64,000 nucleotides of DNA, taken from positions 1 through 64,000 of the forward strand of contig NZ_JAPONB010000013.1 in NCBI RefSeq assembly GCF_026676115.1. Reading direction: 5' to 3'. Below are positions 43,653-52,172 of the stretch, one piece after another. Positions within the stretch are counted from its first letter, which is position 1, and each line of letters starts with the position of its first letter. The translations under genes were made by a program, and so were the position numbers. Below the pieces are notes generated by a model. It saw nothing but the letters and a program-made list of their open reading frames with translations, ran no database searches and was not told where the DNA came from. The stretch is from Salinimicrobium sp. TH3 (GTDB lineage Bacteria; Bacteroidota; Bacteroidia; Flavobacteriales; Flavobacteriaceae).

Positions 43653-45562
43653 GAAAAGTCTTACTTTACATCATAGTTATCACCTCCGGGATTATTTTCC
43701 TGGCCAGGCTTTTCTACCTGCAAGTGATGGATGATTCTTTTGTAGGCCTCTCAGAGAACAATGCTATAAAAGTTGTTTATGATTACCCGCAGAGAGGTTT
43801 TATATTTGATCGTAATGGAGAGCTTCTTGTTTCCAACCAGCCCTCATATGACGTAATGGTCATTCCCCGTAACTTGAAACCCTTTGATACCACGGAGCTA
43901 TGTAATATTCTTAGCATATCTACCGAACAGTTAGTAGAGCGGCTGGATAAAGCTAAAATTTATTCCCCTCGCCTGCCATCGGTAGTAATTCCACAGCTCA
44001 CAAAAGGTGAGTACGCTTATCTGGCTGAAAAAATGCGGAAATATGAAGGTTTCTATATCCAAAAGCGATCCTTACGCGATTACTATACAGAACACGGGGC
44101 TAATGTCCTTGGATACATAACCGAAGTTAACCAGCGTATCGTAAACGAAAATTCTTATTACCTTTCCGGAGACCTAATAGGACGCCAGGGCATTGAAGGT
44201 TATTACGAAGAATTACTACGAGGCGTAAAAGGAGTAAAATACATACAAAAGGACCGGTTTAATCGTGACATTGGGCCCTATAAAGAAGGTATTTATGACA
44301 CCCTTCCAAAAAAAGGAAAAGACATAAAAATCACCATTGATTCCGAGCTTCAGCAATATGGGGAGCTTCTCATGGAAAACAAGAGAGGTGGTATTGTTGC
44401 TATTGAACCGGCAACAGGAGAGATCCTGGCCATGGTAACAGCCCCGAACTATGATCCCGCCGACCTGGTAGGCCGTAAAAGATCTGAGAATTTCACCAAG
44501 CTATGGCTTGATTCTATTAATAACCCTCTTTATGATCGGGGGCTTTTGGCAGAATATCCACCTGGATCGCCTTTTAAGACCATAAATGCCCTTATCGCTT
44601 TACAGGAGGGAGTAGTTAATACCGGCGACCGTTTCTCCTGTAATGGAGGCTATTTCTATGGGAGAGGCCGCAAAATGGGTTGTCATGCTCATGCCAGTCC
44701 GTTGGATATGGTTCCCGGGATTGCCCAATCCTGTAATGCCTACTTTGCCAACGTCTACAGAAGAATTATTGAAAAATATCCTACTCCGCAGGGAGGAGTA
44801 GATGCCTGGGCGGGACATTTAAAAAGCTTTGGGCTGGGAAACTATCTTGGCTCCGATCTTTCCACAGGTCGTCCCGGGAAGATCCCGACTTCGGAATATT
44901 ATAATAAGATTTACGACTACCCTACCTACAAATGGTTTTCAACAGCCACACTTTCTAATGCCATTGGACAGGGAGAAGTTCTAATGACCCCTATACAACT
45001 GGCAAACATGACGGCTGCGATTGCAAACAGGGGGTGGTTCTATACTCCGCATATCCTCAAGGAAGTTGAGGGCTCCCCGCTAAAGGAAGAGGAATTTACC
45101 CAAAAGAAGTATACCACAATTGATCCCGAGCATTTTGAGCCTGTTGTGGAAGGTATGCACCAGGTTTACAAAGCAGGTACTGCGGCTGCACTTCAAATCC
45201 CCGGGATAGAAATCGCCGGAAAAACAGGTACTGCCGAAAACTTCACCAAAGTAGACGGTAAAAGAATGCAACTCACCGACCATTCTATTTTTATAGCCTT
45301 TGCACCTGTTGACAACCCTAAAATAGCCATTGCAGTTTTTGTAGAAAATGGATACTGGGGAGGTAGGTACGCAGGTCGAATTGCCGGTTTAATGATAGAA
45401 AAATACATTAAAGGTGAAATTACCCGAAAAGATATGGAGGACTGGATCCTTAAAAACAGTCTCAAAGACGAATACATGAAACCATATAGCGGAGAACCGT
45501 TCTTGATCAATGACGGTAAAAAATATGGCTGGGTTGAAAAGAAGCCCAAAAGAATTAATTAA
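43649..45562 (+). CDS. mrdA: penicillin-binding protein 2, elongation transpeptidase
   Basis: PBP2 cross-links new side-wall peptidoglycan. The 637-residue protein has one N-terminal helix, a pedestal region (YPQRGFIFDRNGELLVSNQPSYDV) and a transpeptidase domain. The active-site motifs are Ser307-Pro-Phe-Lys310, SCN (in AQSCNAYFANVYR) and Lys525-Thr-Gly-Thr. Pro at the second position of SxxK is unusual beside the common Thr in PGSTFK. Genes for its partner RodA and for MreBCD flank it. Confidence 0.96.
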   Translation: MRKVLLYIIVITSGIIFLARLFYLQVMDDSFVGLSENNAIKVVYDYPQRGFIFDRNGELLVSNQPSYDVMVIPRNLKPFDTTELCNILSISTEQLVERLDKAKIYSPRLPSVVIPQLTKGEYAYLAEKMRKYEGFYIQKRSLRDYYTEHGANVLGYITEVNQRIVNENSYYLSGDLIGRQGIEGYYEELLRGVKGVKYIQKDRFNRDIGPYKEGIYDTLPKKGKDIKITIDSELQQYGELLMENKRGGIVAIEPATGEILAMVTAPNYDPADLVGRKRSENFTKLWLDSINNPLYDRGLLAEYPPGSPFKTINALIALQEGVVNTGDRFSCNGGYFYGRGRKMGCHAHASPLDMVPGIAQSCNAYFANVYRRIIEKYPTPQGGVDAWAGHLKSFGLGNYLGSDLSTGRPGKIPTSEYYNKIYDYPTYKWFSTATLSNAIGQGEVLMTPIQLANMTAAIANRGWFYTPHILKEVEGSPLKEEEFTQKKYTTIDPEHFEPVVEGMHQVYKAGTAAALQIPGIEIAGKTGTAENFTKVDGKRMQLTDHSIFIAFAPVDNPKIAIAVFVENGYWGGRYAGRIAGLMIEKYIKGEITRKDMEDWILKNSLKDEYMKPYSGEPFLINDGKKYGWVEKKPKRIN

Positions 45563-45567
45563 CAACT

Positions 45568-46818
45568 ATGCCCAAGACAATTTCCCAGTTCGACTGGCTT
45601 ACTATTCTTATTTATTTCTTACTGGTAACAATTGGGTGGGTTAATATTTATTCGGCTTCACTTGATGATACTGCCTCTTCTGCGTTCGAATTCGGCCAAA
45701 TCTATGGAAGACAATTGTTATGGATCCTTTTAAGCGTACTTTTAATAGTGATTCTTCTCTCCCTGGAAGCGAAATTCTATGAACGTTTCGCAAGTGTCAT
45801 CTATATCATTTCCTTAATTTCCATCCTGGGCCTCTTTTTCTTCGGAAAGACCATTAATGGCGCTACTTCCTGGTATGCCTTCGGAAGCTTTTCCTTACAG
45901 CCGGCAGAATTTGCCAAGGTGGCCACAGCACTGGCCCTTTCCAAGTTTATAAGTGATATTCAAACGAACATCCGCGACCTGTCTGACCAATTTAAGGCGT
46001 TTGTAATAATTGCCCTGCCTGCTTTGATCATTCTTCCCCAGCCCGATGCAGGGAGTGCCATGGTCTATGCCGCATTTTTCTTTCCGCTTTACAGGGAAGG
46101 ACTTTCAGGAGTTTATTTAATCGCAGGTACAATAGGGGTGCTGGTGTTTGTTCTAACGCTTGTGTTTAGTCCTATCTGGGTTTCTATTGGTGCGACTGCA
46201 GTGGTAATCTTCCTGTATTTCTTCAGAAAGAGAAAGAAACCGGGAATTATTGTTTATCTGAGCATCCTCATCATGGCTGTAGCTCTTTCCTTCTCGGTAG
46301 ATTACATCTTTCAAAATATCTTTGAACAGCGTCACCGCGACCGGTTCAATATTGTTCTTGGGAAAGAAGTAGATAACCGCGGGATAGGCTACAATACCAA
46401 CCAGAGTGAGATTGCGATTGGCAGTGGAAGCTGGTTTGGCAAAGGATGGACAGAAGGCACCCAAACAAAAGGAAATTTCGTTCCTGAACAACATACAGAT
46501 TATATATTTAGCACCGTAGGGGAGGAATGGGGTTTTGTGGGAAGCTCAGTGGTTATCTTCCTGTTTATCTTCTTAATGCTAAGGATCATCCACATGGCCG
46601 AAAGGCAGAAATCCCAATTTAACCGGGTTTATGGTTACAGTGTAGCAGGGATACTTTTTGTCCACTTTTTTGTAAATATTGGAATGGTTATAGGCATCTT
46701 CCCAACGGTGGGAATACCATTACCATTCTTTAGCTACGGAGGTTCGGGACTATGGGGGTTCACAATACTTCTCTTCATTTTCATCAAGTTGGATTCTGAT
46801 AGAATGTCCTTCTGGTAG
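45568..46818 (+). CDS. rodA: rod-shape glycosyltransferase RodA
   Basis: RodA is the SEDS-family polymerase that makes glycan strands for elongation together with PBP2. The 416 residues hold about ten helices, with FGSFSLQPAEFAKVATALALSKFI, LPQPDAGSAMVY, a long periplasmic loop ending GTQTKGNFVPEQHTDYIFSTVGEEWGFVGS (the catalytic Asp is in HTDYIF) and IFPTVGIPLPFFSYGGSG. It starts 5 bp after mrdA. A strong terminator lies 260 bp downstream. Confidence 0.96.
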   Translation: MPKTISQFDWLTILIYFLLVTIGWVNIYSASLDDTASSAFEFGQIYGRQLLWILLSVLLIVILLSLEAKFYERFASVIYIISLISILGLFFFGKTINGATSWYAFGSFSLQPAEFAKVATALALSKFISDIQTNIRDLSDQFKAFVIIALPALIILPQPDAGSAMVYAAFFFPLYREGLSGVYLIAGTIGVLVFVLTLVFSPIWVSIGATAVVIFLYFFRKRKKPGIIVYLSILIMAVALSFSVDYIFQNIFEQRHRDRFNIVLGKEVDNRGIGYNTNQSEIAIGSGSWFGKGWTEGTQTKGNFVPEQHTDYIFSTVGEEWGFVGSSVVIFLFIFLMLRIIHMAERQKSQFNRVYGYSVAGILFVHFFVNIGMVIGIFPTVGIPLPFFSYGGSGLWGFTILLFIFIKLDSDRMSFW

Positions 46819-47079
46819 GTTACAGATAGTACCCTAAACTGTTTAACAAGCACCACAAGGTCTTAAAATCCTAATTTGATAAAGCAAATAAGATTAAATT
46901 CTGACCGCAGTGAAGCGGATATTTCCAGAATTGGCGGCTATTTTAAACCTGCCTAAAATCCCCTCTTTTTTCTCTTCCCGTTGGGTCTAATGCCATTCTT
47001 TGTAAGGCTGCTGGATATAAATATTCCTACCCGTTCTATCTTCTATGGAGATTAGTTCTAAATACAGATAAAGCATAAA
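46819..47079. other. gene-free gap after rodA
   Basis: About 260 bp without a credible gene. It holds a short CCGC/GCGG hairpin near 46907-46920 and a stretch around 46880-46905 that faintly resembles part of the 13988-14110 element (AAATAAGATTAAATTCTGAC), too degraded to call a copy. Confidence 0.4.
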
Positions 47080-47106
47080 AAAAAGGGCTTTAAAAAAGCC
47101 CTTTTT
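47080..47106. terminator. bidirectional terminator between rodA and the tail-specific protease
   Basis: AAAAAGGGCTT and AAGCCCTTTTT form a perfect 11-bp stem with loop TAAAA. A/T tracts on both sides give T runs in either direction, as expected between convergent units. Confidence 0.9.
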
Positions 47107-47128
47107 AAAATCTAAATTTATCTTCTTC

Positions 47129-49261
47129 TTATTTTTTAATATCGGCCAGACTTGACTTCTTGATGTTATTCATCTTCATGTCCTCCAGAACATGAACAGC
47201 CTCTTCCATATAAATATCACTCCTTAAGTTCTTGTGCCATCTTTCTCTCTTTTGAGCAAGCACGGTATCTAGCTCGAACAATTCCTTTTCATAAGGAAGA
47301 GACTCAAAACTTAGGTCAGACTCATACTCAGAAATTTCATCAAATTTCTTAGCCTGCTCTTCATTAAGTTCCATCTCCCTGCTATATTCGGCATAATTAA
47401 GTGGGAAAGAAGTGCTATTACGCTGGTCTCTAATCCATTCGGCGTTCTGCTTTATTAGCTCAATATTTTTATTATCTTCCATCCTTTTTTGGCTGTTGGA
47501 TAATGTCTCCTCAAAATCAATATAACCATCCCACGGCTCAAAAGATGCCGCTTCAATTTGATCCCATGGCAGAGGATTCTTCTGGTCTTTCTCCCCTATG
47601 TCAATGAAAGAATAACGATCTGGCACCACAACATCACTTTTAACACCTTCTAATTGAGTTGAACCTCCGTTCACCCTATAGAATTTCTGGGTAGTCATTT
47701 TCAAAGCTCCAAGATCTCCAAGATCATTATTTCTCACCCATCGGTTAAGGTCAAGCACATTTTGCACTGTTCCCTTTCCATAGGTTTGTTTACTCCCAAT
47801 GATCACTGCTCTCTTGTAATCCTGCATTGCGGCTGCAAGAATTTCTGAAGCCGAGGCCGAAAGTTCATTCACAAGTATTACCAATGGACCATCCCAAAGG
47901 ATTGAGGAATCATTATCCTTTAATATCTCCTGACCCTCCAGTTTGGATTTAACCTGTACAATAGGACCTTCTTTAATGAATAAACCGGCGATATCCACAA
48001 CAGTTTTTAAGGATCCTCCTCCATTGTTCCTAAGGTCAAGCACAAGCCCGTCCATTCCTTCTTTTTTAAGTCTTATGATCTCCTTCTTAACATCGGAAGC
48101 TGCGTTTCTTTCGGAATAATCTTCCATATCAAAATAGAACTTCGGTAGGTTGATCACTCCATATACACGGCCATTTTTTTCCACTTTAGCCGCCTTGGCA
48201 TAAGTTTCTTCTATTTCTACCACATCCCGAATAATATCTACTTCCTGGATTGTCCCATCAACCTTTTTAAGGGTAAGGGTTACTTTAGATCCTTTTGGGC
48301 CTTTGATCAAATTAACTGCATCGTCAAGACGCATTCCTACAACACTTACAGCTTCTTTCTCGTCTTCCTGCTTCACTTTGATGATCTCATCCCCAACTTC
48401 TACTTCTTCGCCTCTCCAAGCCGGTCCTCCAGATATCACTTCAACGATCTTAACATTATCATTTTTCTTTTGAAGACGGGCACCAATACCTTCCAGCTTT
48501 CCACTCATGGCCATATCGAAACGATCTTTGTCCTGAGGTGCAAAATAAAAAGTGTGTGGATCAAACTCCTCTACAATAGCATTAACATAGACAGAAAACC
48601 AATCTTTCCTTTCTAGGTCATCACTAAAATCAAAATATTCATTTAGAGAATTCCTGGTTAACTCCCGGGCTTCCTCTTCAAGTTGAGCATCTGTCTTTAC
48701 AGCATAATCTGGATCATTCTTCAATTCACGCTCCTGCTCTTTCTTTTTATCGTAAAAATTTGAAATGGCCGAAAACTTAAGCTGCTTTCTCCATCTTTCC
48801 TTCATTTCTTCTTTAGAGGTAACATAGCCTCTTTTACTATAATCTGTATCCAGCGCCTCATTTTTATTGAAATTGAAAGGCTTATCAAGAACTTCTTCGT
48901 AGATCTCTTCGGCTTCGGCCATACGTTCTAACAAACGGGTATGAGTAAGGTCGAAGAAGTTGATCTCACTGTTTTTTATCTGGTCATCAATAAGGGTTTC
49001 ATACTTCTGGAATTCTTCAATATCACTGGCGTAGAAATATCTCTTTAGAGGATCAAGAGCCTCGAGGTAATCTTTATAAACCTCAGCAGAAAAGGAATCA
49101 TCTATTTCCTTGGCATCATAATGTCCATTTTTAAGAACGTACGATATCAATTCAATTAAGGTTTTATCTTTATTGGGGTCGTTGAATGTCTTTGTGGTAA
49201 AACTGCAAGAAGCCGCAGCAAACAGCAAAACCAGCACCAGTAGTTTATAGTTCCTTTTCAT
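47129..49261 (-). CDS. carboxy-terminal processing (tail-specific) protease, S41A
   Basis: A lipoprotein (lipobox FAAASC) of about 710 residues, similar to Prc/Tsp. It has an N-terminal helical domain (about 30-220), a PDZ domain (GIGARLQKKNDNVKIVEVISGGPAW, KQEDEKEAVSVVGMRLDDAVNLI) and the S41 core with VLVNELSASASEILAAAMQDYKRAVIIG (nucleophile Ser) and SKQTYGKGTVQ (catalytic Lys). A long helical C-terminal domain follows. It degrades or trims envelope proteins from their C-termini. The start is taken at the Met of MKRNYKLL; Met codons just before it are possible too. Confidence 0.93.
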   Translation of the reverse strand: MKRNYKLLVLVLLFAAASCSFTTKTFNDPNKDKTLIELISYVLKNGHYDAKEIDDSFSAEVYKDYLEALDPLKRYFYASDIEEFQKYETLIDDQIKNSEINFFDLTHTRLLERMAEAEEIYEEVLDKPFNFNKNEALDTDYSKRGYVTSKEEMKERWRKQLKFSAISNFYDKKKEQERELKNDPDYAVKTDAQLEEEARELTRNSLNEYFDFSDDLERKDWFSVYVNAIVEEFDPHTFYFAPQDKDRFDMAMSGKLEGIGARLQKKNDNVKIVEVISGGPAWRGEEVEVGDEIIKVKQEDEKEAVSVVGMRLDDAVNLIKGPKGSKVTLTLKKVDGTIQEVDIIRDVVEIEETYAKAAKVEKNGRVYGVINLPKFYFDMEDYSERNAASDVKKEIIRLKKEGMDGLVLDLRNNGGGSLKTVVDIAGLFIKEGPIVQVKSKLEGQEILKDNDSSILWDGPLVILVNELSASASEILAAAMQDYKRAVIIGSKQTYGKGTVQNVLDLNRWVRNNDLGDLGALKMTTQKFYRVNGGSTQLEGVKSDVVVPDRYSFIDIGEKDQKNPLPWDQIEAASFEPWDGYIDFEETLSNSQKRMEDNKNIELIKQNAEWIRDQRNSTSFPLNYAEYSREMELNEEQAKKFDEISEYESDLSFESLPYEKELFELDTVLAQKRERWHKNLRSDIYMEEAVHVLEDMKMNNIKKSSLADIKK

Positions 49262-49407
49262 CATGGATTGAATTTTCGTCATTAGTATACCTGTAATACA
49301 GTAAAAACTATGCCAACTTCTATAGTCTTCTCCTTTTTTGTTAATTTACGAATATAAGTCTTTCCTCAGGAAATTAATTTATTTTAGCAGCCATAAATTT
49401 TTCATAA

Positions 49408-50190
49408 ATGTCTCAGGAAAAACCGCTGATCTTAGTAACCAATGATGACGGAATTACGGCTCCCGGAATAAGAGCCTTAATAGATGTAATGAAGCAGCTG
49501 GGAGATGTAATCGTGGTAGCACCCGATAGTCCGCAGAGTGGAATGGGACACGCCATTACCATTAGCGACACCCTCTTTTGTGATCAAATCACTGTCAAGG
49601 AAACTTACAAGCACAAGGAATACAGTTGCTCGGGTACTCCTGCCGATTGTGTCAAGATCGCAACCCAGGAAATCCTTCACCGCAAACCCGATCTTTGTGT
49701 GAGTGGTGTAAACCATGGTTCCAACTCTTCCATTAATGTAATTTATTCTGGCACCATGAGTGCTGCGGTGGAAGCAGGAATTGAAGGGATCCCCGCAATA
49801 GGCTTTTCTCTTTTGGATTATTCCTTAAATGCCGATTTCGAACCCTGTAAGAAGTTTATAAAACGAATTACCCGACAGGTCCTAAAACACGGCCTCCCAA
49901 AAGGGGTGGTCCTAAACGTAAACCTTCCGAAGTTAAAGGAATCGGAGATCAAGGGAATAAAAGTCTGCCGGCAGGCAAATGCACGATGGGAAGAAGAATT
50001 TGATAAAAGAACAAATCCACAGGGCCGCGATTATTACTGGCTTTCAGGAAAATTTATTAATGAAGACGAGGGAGAAGACAGTGACGAGTATGCCCTTTCA
50101 CAAGGATATGTTTCTGTCGTACCTGTACAATTTGATCTCACGGCCCATCAATTCCTAAGAGATCTAAATACCTGGGACCTCAATGATTAA
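49408..50190 (+). CDS. surE: 5'/3'-nucleotidase SurE
   Basis: SurE is a metal-dependent survival phosphatase acting on nucleoside monophosphates. The 260-residue protein has the motif ILVTNDDGITAPGI (the Asp pair binds the metal), VVAPDSPQSGMGHAIT, CSGTPADCVK and VSGVNHGSNSS-NVIYSGTMSAAVEA. Complete. The next small gene overlaps it by 8 bp, and lpxB follows, so the block is one operon. Confidence 0.96.
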   Translation: MSQEKPLILVTNDDGITAPGIRALIDVMKQLGDVIVVAPDSPQSGMGHAITISDTLFCDQITVKETYKHKEYSCSGTPADCVKIATQEILHRKPDLCVSGVNHGSNSSINVIYSGTMSAAVEAGIEGIPAIGFSLLDYSLNADFEPCKKFIKRITRQVLKHGLPKGVVLNVNLPKLKESEIKGIKVCRQANARWEEEFDKRTNPQGRDYYWLSGKFINEDEGEDSDEYALSQGYVSVVPVQFDLTAHQFLRDLNTWDLND

Positions 50191-50464
50191 AAAAGAGATC
50201 TTTATTGGTTTTTTAACAGGCATAGCTGCAAACCTAACTGGGATGCTAATTTATATCCTGATTTTTTCAGATTTACCGGTATGGGAAACACTTCAGGAAT
50301 CATGGCGCGGTGGATTTATCGGCACGCTTATAACCGCGGGGGCCATTCTAAATTTCCTCCCATTTTTCTATTTTTTGAAAAAAGAAAAGATCTATCGTGC
50401 CCGTGGAGTTTTAATGGCCTCGATTCTTGCTGCAGTAGTCATTGCCATAATTAAGCTCACTTAA
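50183..50464 (+). CDS. small conserved membrane protein between surE and lpxB
   Basis: A 93-residue protein with three hydrophobic helices (about 7-28, 43-63 and 72-90) and charged KK motifs between them. I do not recognise a family with a known function. It overlaps surE by 8 bp and ends 1 bp before lpxB, so it is almost surely translated. A role linked to lipid A or envelope work is only a guess from position. Confidence 0.75.
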   Translation: MIKKEIFIGFLTGIAANLTGMLIYILIFSDLPVWETLQESWRGGFIGTLITAGAILNFLPFFYFLKKEKIYRARGVLMASILAAVVIAIIKLT

Positions 50465-50465
50465 T

Positions 50466-51584
50466 ATGAAGTATTATATTATTGCAGGAGAAGCTTCGGG
50501 AGACCTACATGCGGCAAACCTCATGAAGGCTTTAAAGAAGACCGATCCCGAAGCCCAATTCAGGTTTTGGGGAGGGGATTTAATGCAGGCCGAAGGCGGC
50601 ACTCCCGTGAGACACTATCGCGACCTCGCATTCATGGGTTTTGCCGAAGTCATTATGAACCTGCGTACAATTCTACGCAACATTTCCTTCTGTAAAAATG
50701 ATATTAAAGATTGGGCTCCCCACGTCATCATTTTTGTGGACTATCCCGGCTTTAATTTGCGAATTGCCAAATGGGCGCATCATGAAGGCTACAAAACCCA
50801 TTTTTATATCTCTCCGCAAATTTGGGCCTGGAAAGAGAACAGGATAAAGGACATTCAGCGGGATATCGATGAAATGTATGTGATCCTGCCTTTTGAGAAA
50901 GAGTTTTATGAGAACAAGCATGACTACAAAGTAAATTTTGTTGGTCATCCTCTCATAGACGCCATTGCAGATCGCACTCCCGCAGATATCAAAAAAACAA
51001 GAGTCGAACACGGCTTGGATGACCGGCCTGTGATCGCCGTTCTCCCCGGAAGCCGAAAACAGGAGATCTCCAAAATGCTGAAGATCATGCTTAGTGTTAC
51101 CGAAGATTTTAAAGATTATCAGTTCGTCATCGCAGGAGCACCCAGCCAGGAAGAGGAGTTTTACCGGCCGTTCATCAAGAAGAAAAATGTACACCTGGTA
51201 ATGAACCGCACTTATGATGTTCTTGAAATATCCACTGCTGCCCTGGTAACATCGGGTACAGCTACCCTTGAAACTGCCCTTCTTAAGGTGCCGGAAGTTG
51301 TTTGTTACAAAGGCAATTTTATATCCTATCAAATCGCAAAACGGGTTATCAATTTAGAGTATATCTCCCTGGTAAATCTTATCATGGAGCGGGAAGTGGT
51401 CAAGGAACTTATTCAAAATGACTTTAACCGGCCTAATCTTAAAAAGGAACTTTCCAAAATTCTGGACGGGGAACATAGAAAAAAGGTCTTTGCAGATTAT
51501 CACGAACTGGAGCAAAAATTAGGAGGCAAAGGGGCAAGTGAAAAGACAGCGCAGCTTATTTTTGAAAAAATTTCTGCTTCATGA
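50466..51584 (+). CDS. lpxB: lipid-A-disaccharide synthase
   Basis: LpxB joins UDP-diacylglucosamine and lipid X to give the lipid A disaccharide at the inner face of the inner membrane. The 372 residues show the family start YYIIAGEASGDLHAANLMKAL, FRFWGGDLMQAEGG, MGFAEV, PQIWAWKENRIKDI, VGHPLID and VLPGSRKQEI, then TSGTATLETALLKVPEVVCYK. The family's usual length. The last 4 bp overlap the next gene (ATGA). Confidence 0.96.
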   Translation: MKYYIIAGEASGDLHAANLMKALKKTDPEAQFRFWGGDLMQAEGGTPVRHYRDLAFMGFAEVIMNLRTILRNISFCKNDIKDWAPHVIIFVDYPGFNLRIAKWAHHEGYKTHFYISPQIWAWKENRIKDIQRDIDEMYVILPFEKEFYENKHDYKVNFVGHPLIDAIADRTPADIKKTRVEHGLDDRPVIAVLPGSRKQEISKMLKIMLSVTEDFKDYQFVIAGAPSQEEEFYRPFIKKKNVHLVMNRTYDVLEISTAALVTSGTATLETALLKVPEVVCYKGNFISYQIAKRVINLEYISLVNLIMEREVVKELIQNDFNRPNLKKELSKILDGEHRKKVFADYHELEQKLGGKGASEKTAQLIFEKISAS

Positions 51585-52135
51585 AGATCTGGAAGTTCTC
51601 ATTCTTGCTACTCGTGGTTTTCTTAACCTCCTGTGGGACCCAAAAAAACACTTCAGCACATCAGCAGCAAATACCTCCCGAAAGACAACAGACTTATGCG
51701 GCGCTTCCCGATTTTTACGATCCCGATGAAGAGACGATAGAAGCCCTTCCAGAGGAAACCTTCAGTATTGTAGATTACGCATTCCAATTTTTGGGAACAA
51801 GTTATAAATACGGTGGCACCACTACCCAGGGCATGGACTGCTCCGGCCTGGTTTATACCTGTTTTTTAGAAAATAATATTGAATTGCCACGCTCCTCCCG
51901 GGATATGGCATTATTGGGCGAGGAACTCGATCTTCCACAGGTAAGAACCGGGGATCTGTTGTTTTTTAAGACCGACAGGCGTAGTAAGAACATAAATCAT
52001 GTTGGCCTGGTGGTACAACTGGATGATGACAAGATCCTTTTCATTCATTCCAGCTCTTCCCGCGGGGTGATCATTTCGGGTCTTGAGGAGACCTATTGGC
52101 GCGAACATTTTGTGATGGCCCGCCGCATACTTTAA
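51581..52135 (+). CDS. NlpC/P60 (C40) peptidoglycan peptidase lipoprotein
   Basis: A 184-residue lipoprotein (lipobox VFLTSC, Cys18) with a C-terminal NlpC/P60 domain from about residue 62. The catalytic residues are Cys87 in GMDCSGLVYTCF, His140 in INHVGLVV and His156 in LFIHSSSSRGV. Such enzymes cut the D-Glu-diaminopimelate bond in wall peptides; which bond here is not shown. Translation is coupled to lpxB by the ATGA overlap. Confidence 0.92.
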   Translation: MKIWKFSFLLLVVFLTSCGTQKNTSAHQQQIPPERQQTYAALPDFYDPDEETIEALPEETFSIVDYAFQFLGTSYKYGGTTTQGMDCSGLVYTCFLENNIELPRSSRDMALLGEELDLPQVRTGDLLFFKTDRRSKNINHVGLVVQLDDDKILFIHSSSSRGVIISGLEETYWREHFVMARRIL

Positions 52136-52172
52136 ATTATTATCTTCGGGTAAACACCTGATCAATAATAGT

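Noticed and set aside
46880-46920. A second copy of the 13988-14110 element
   Set aside because: Only a short, weak likeness without the inverted-repeat ends.
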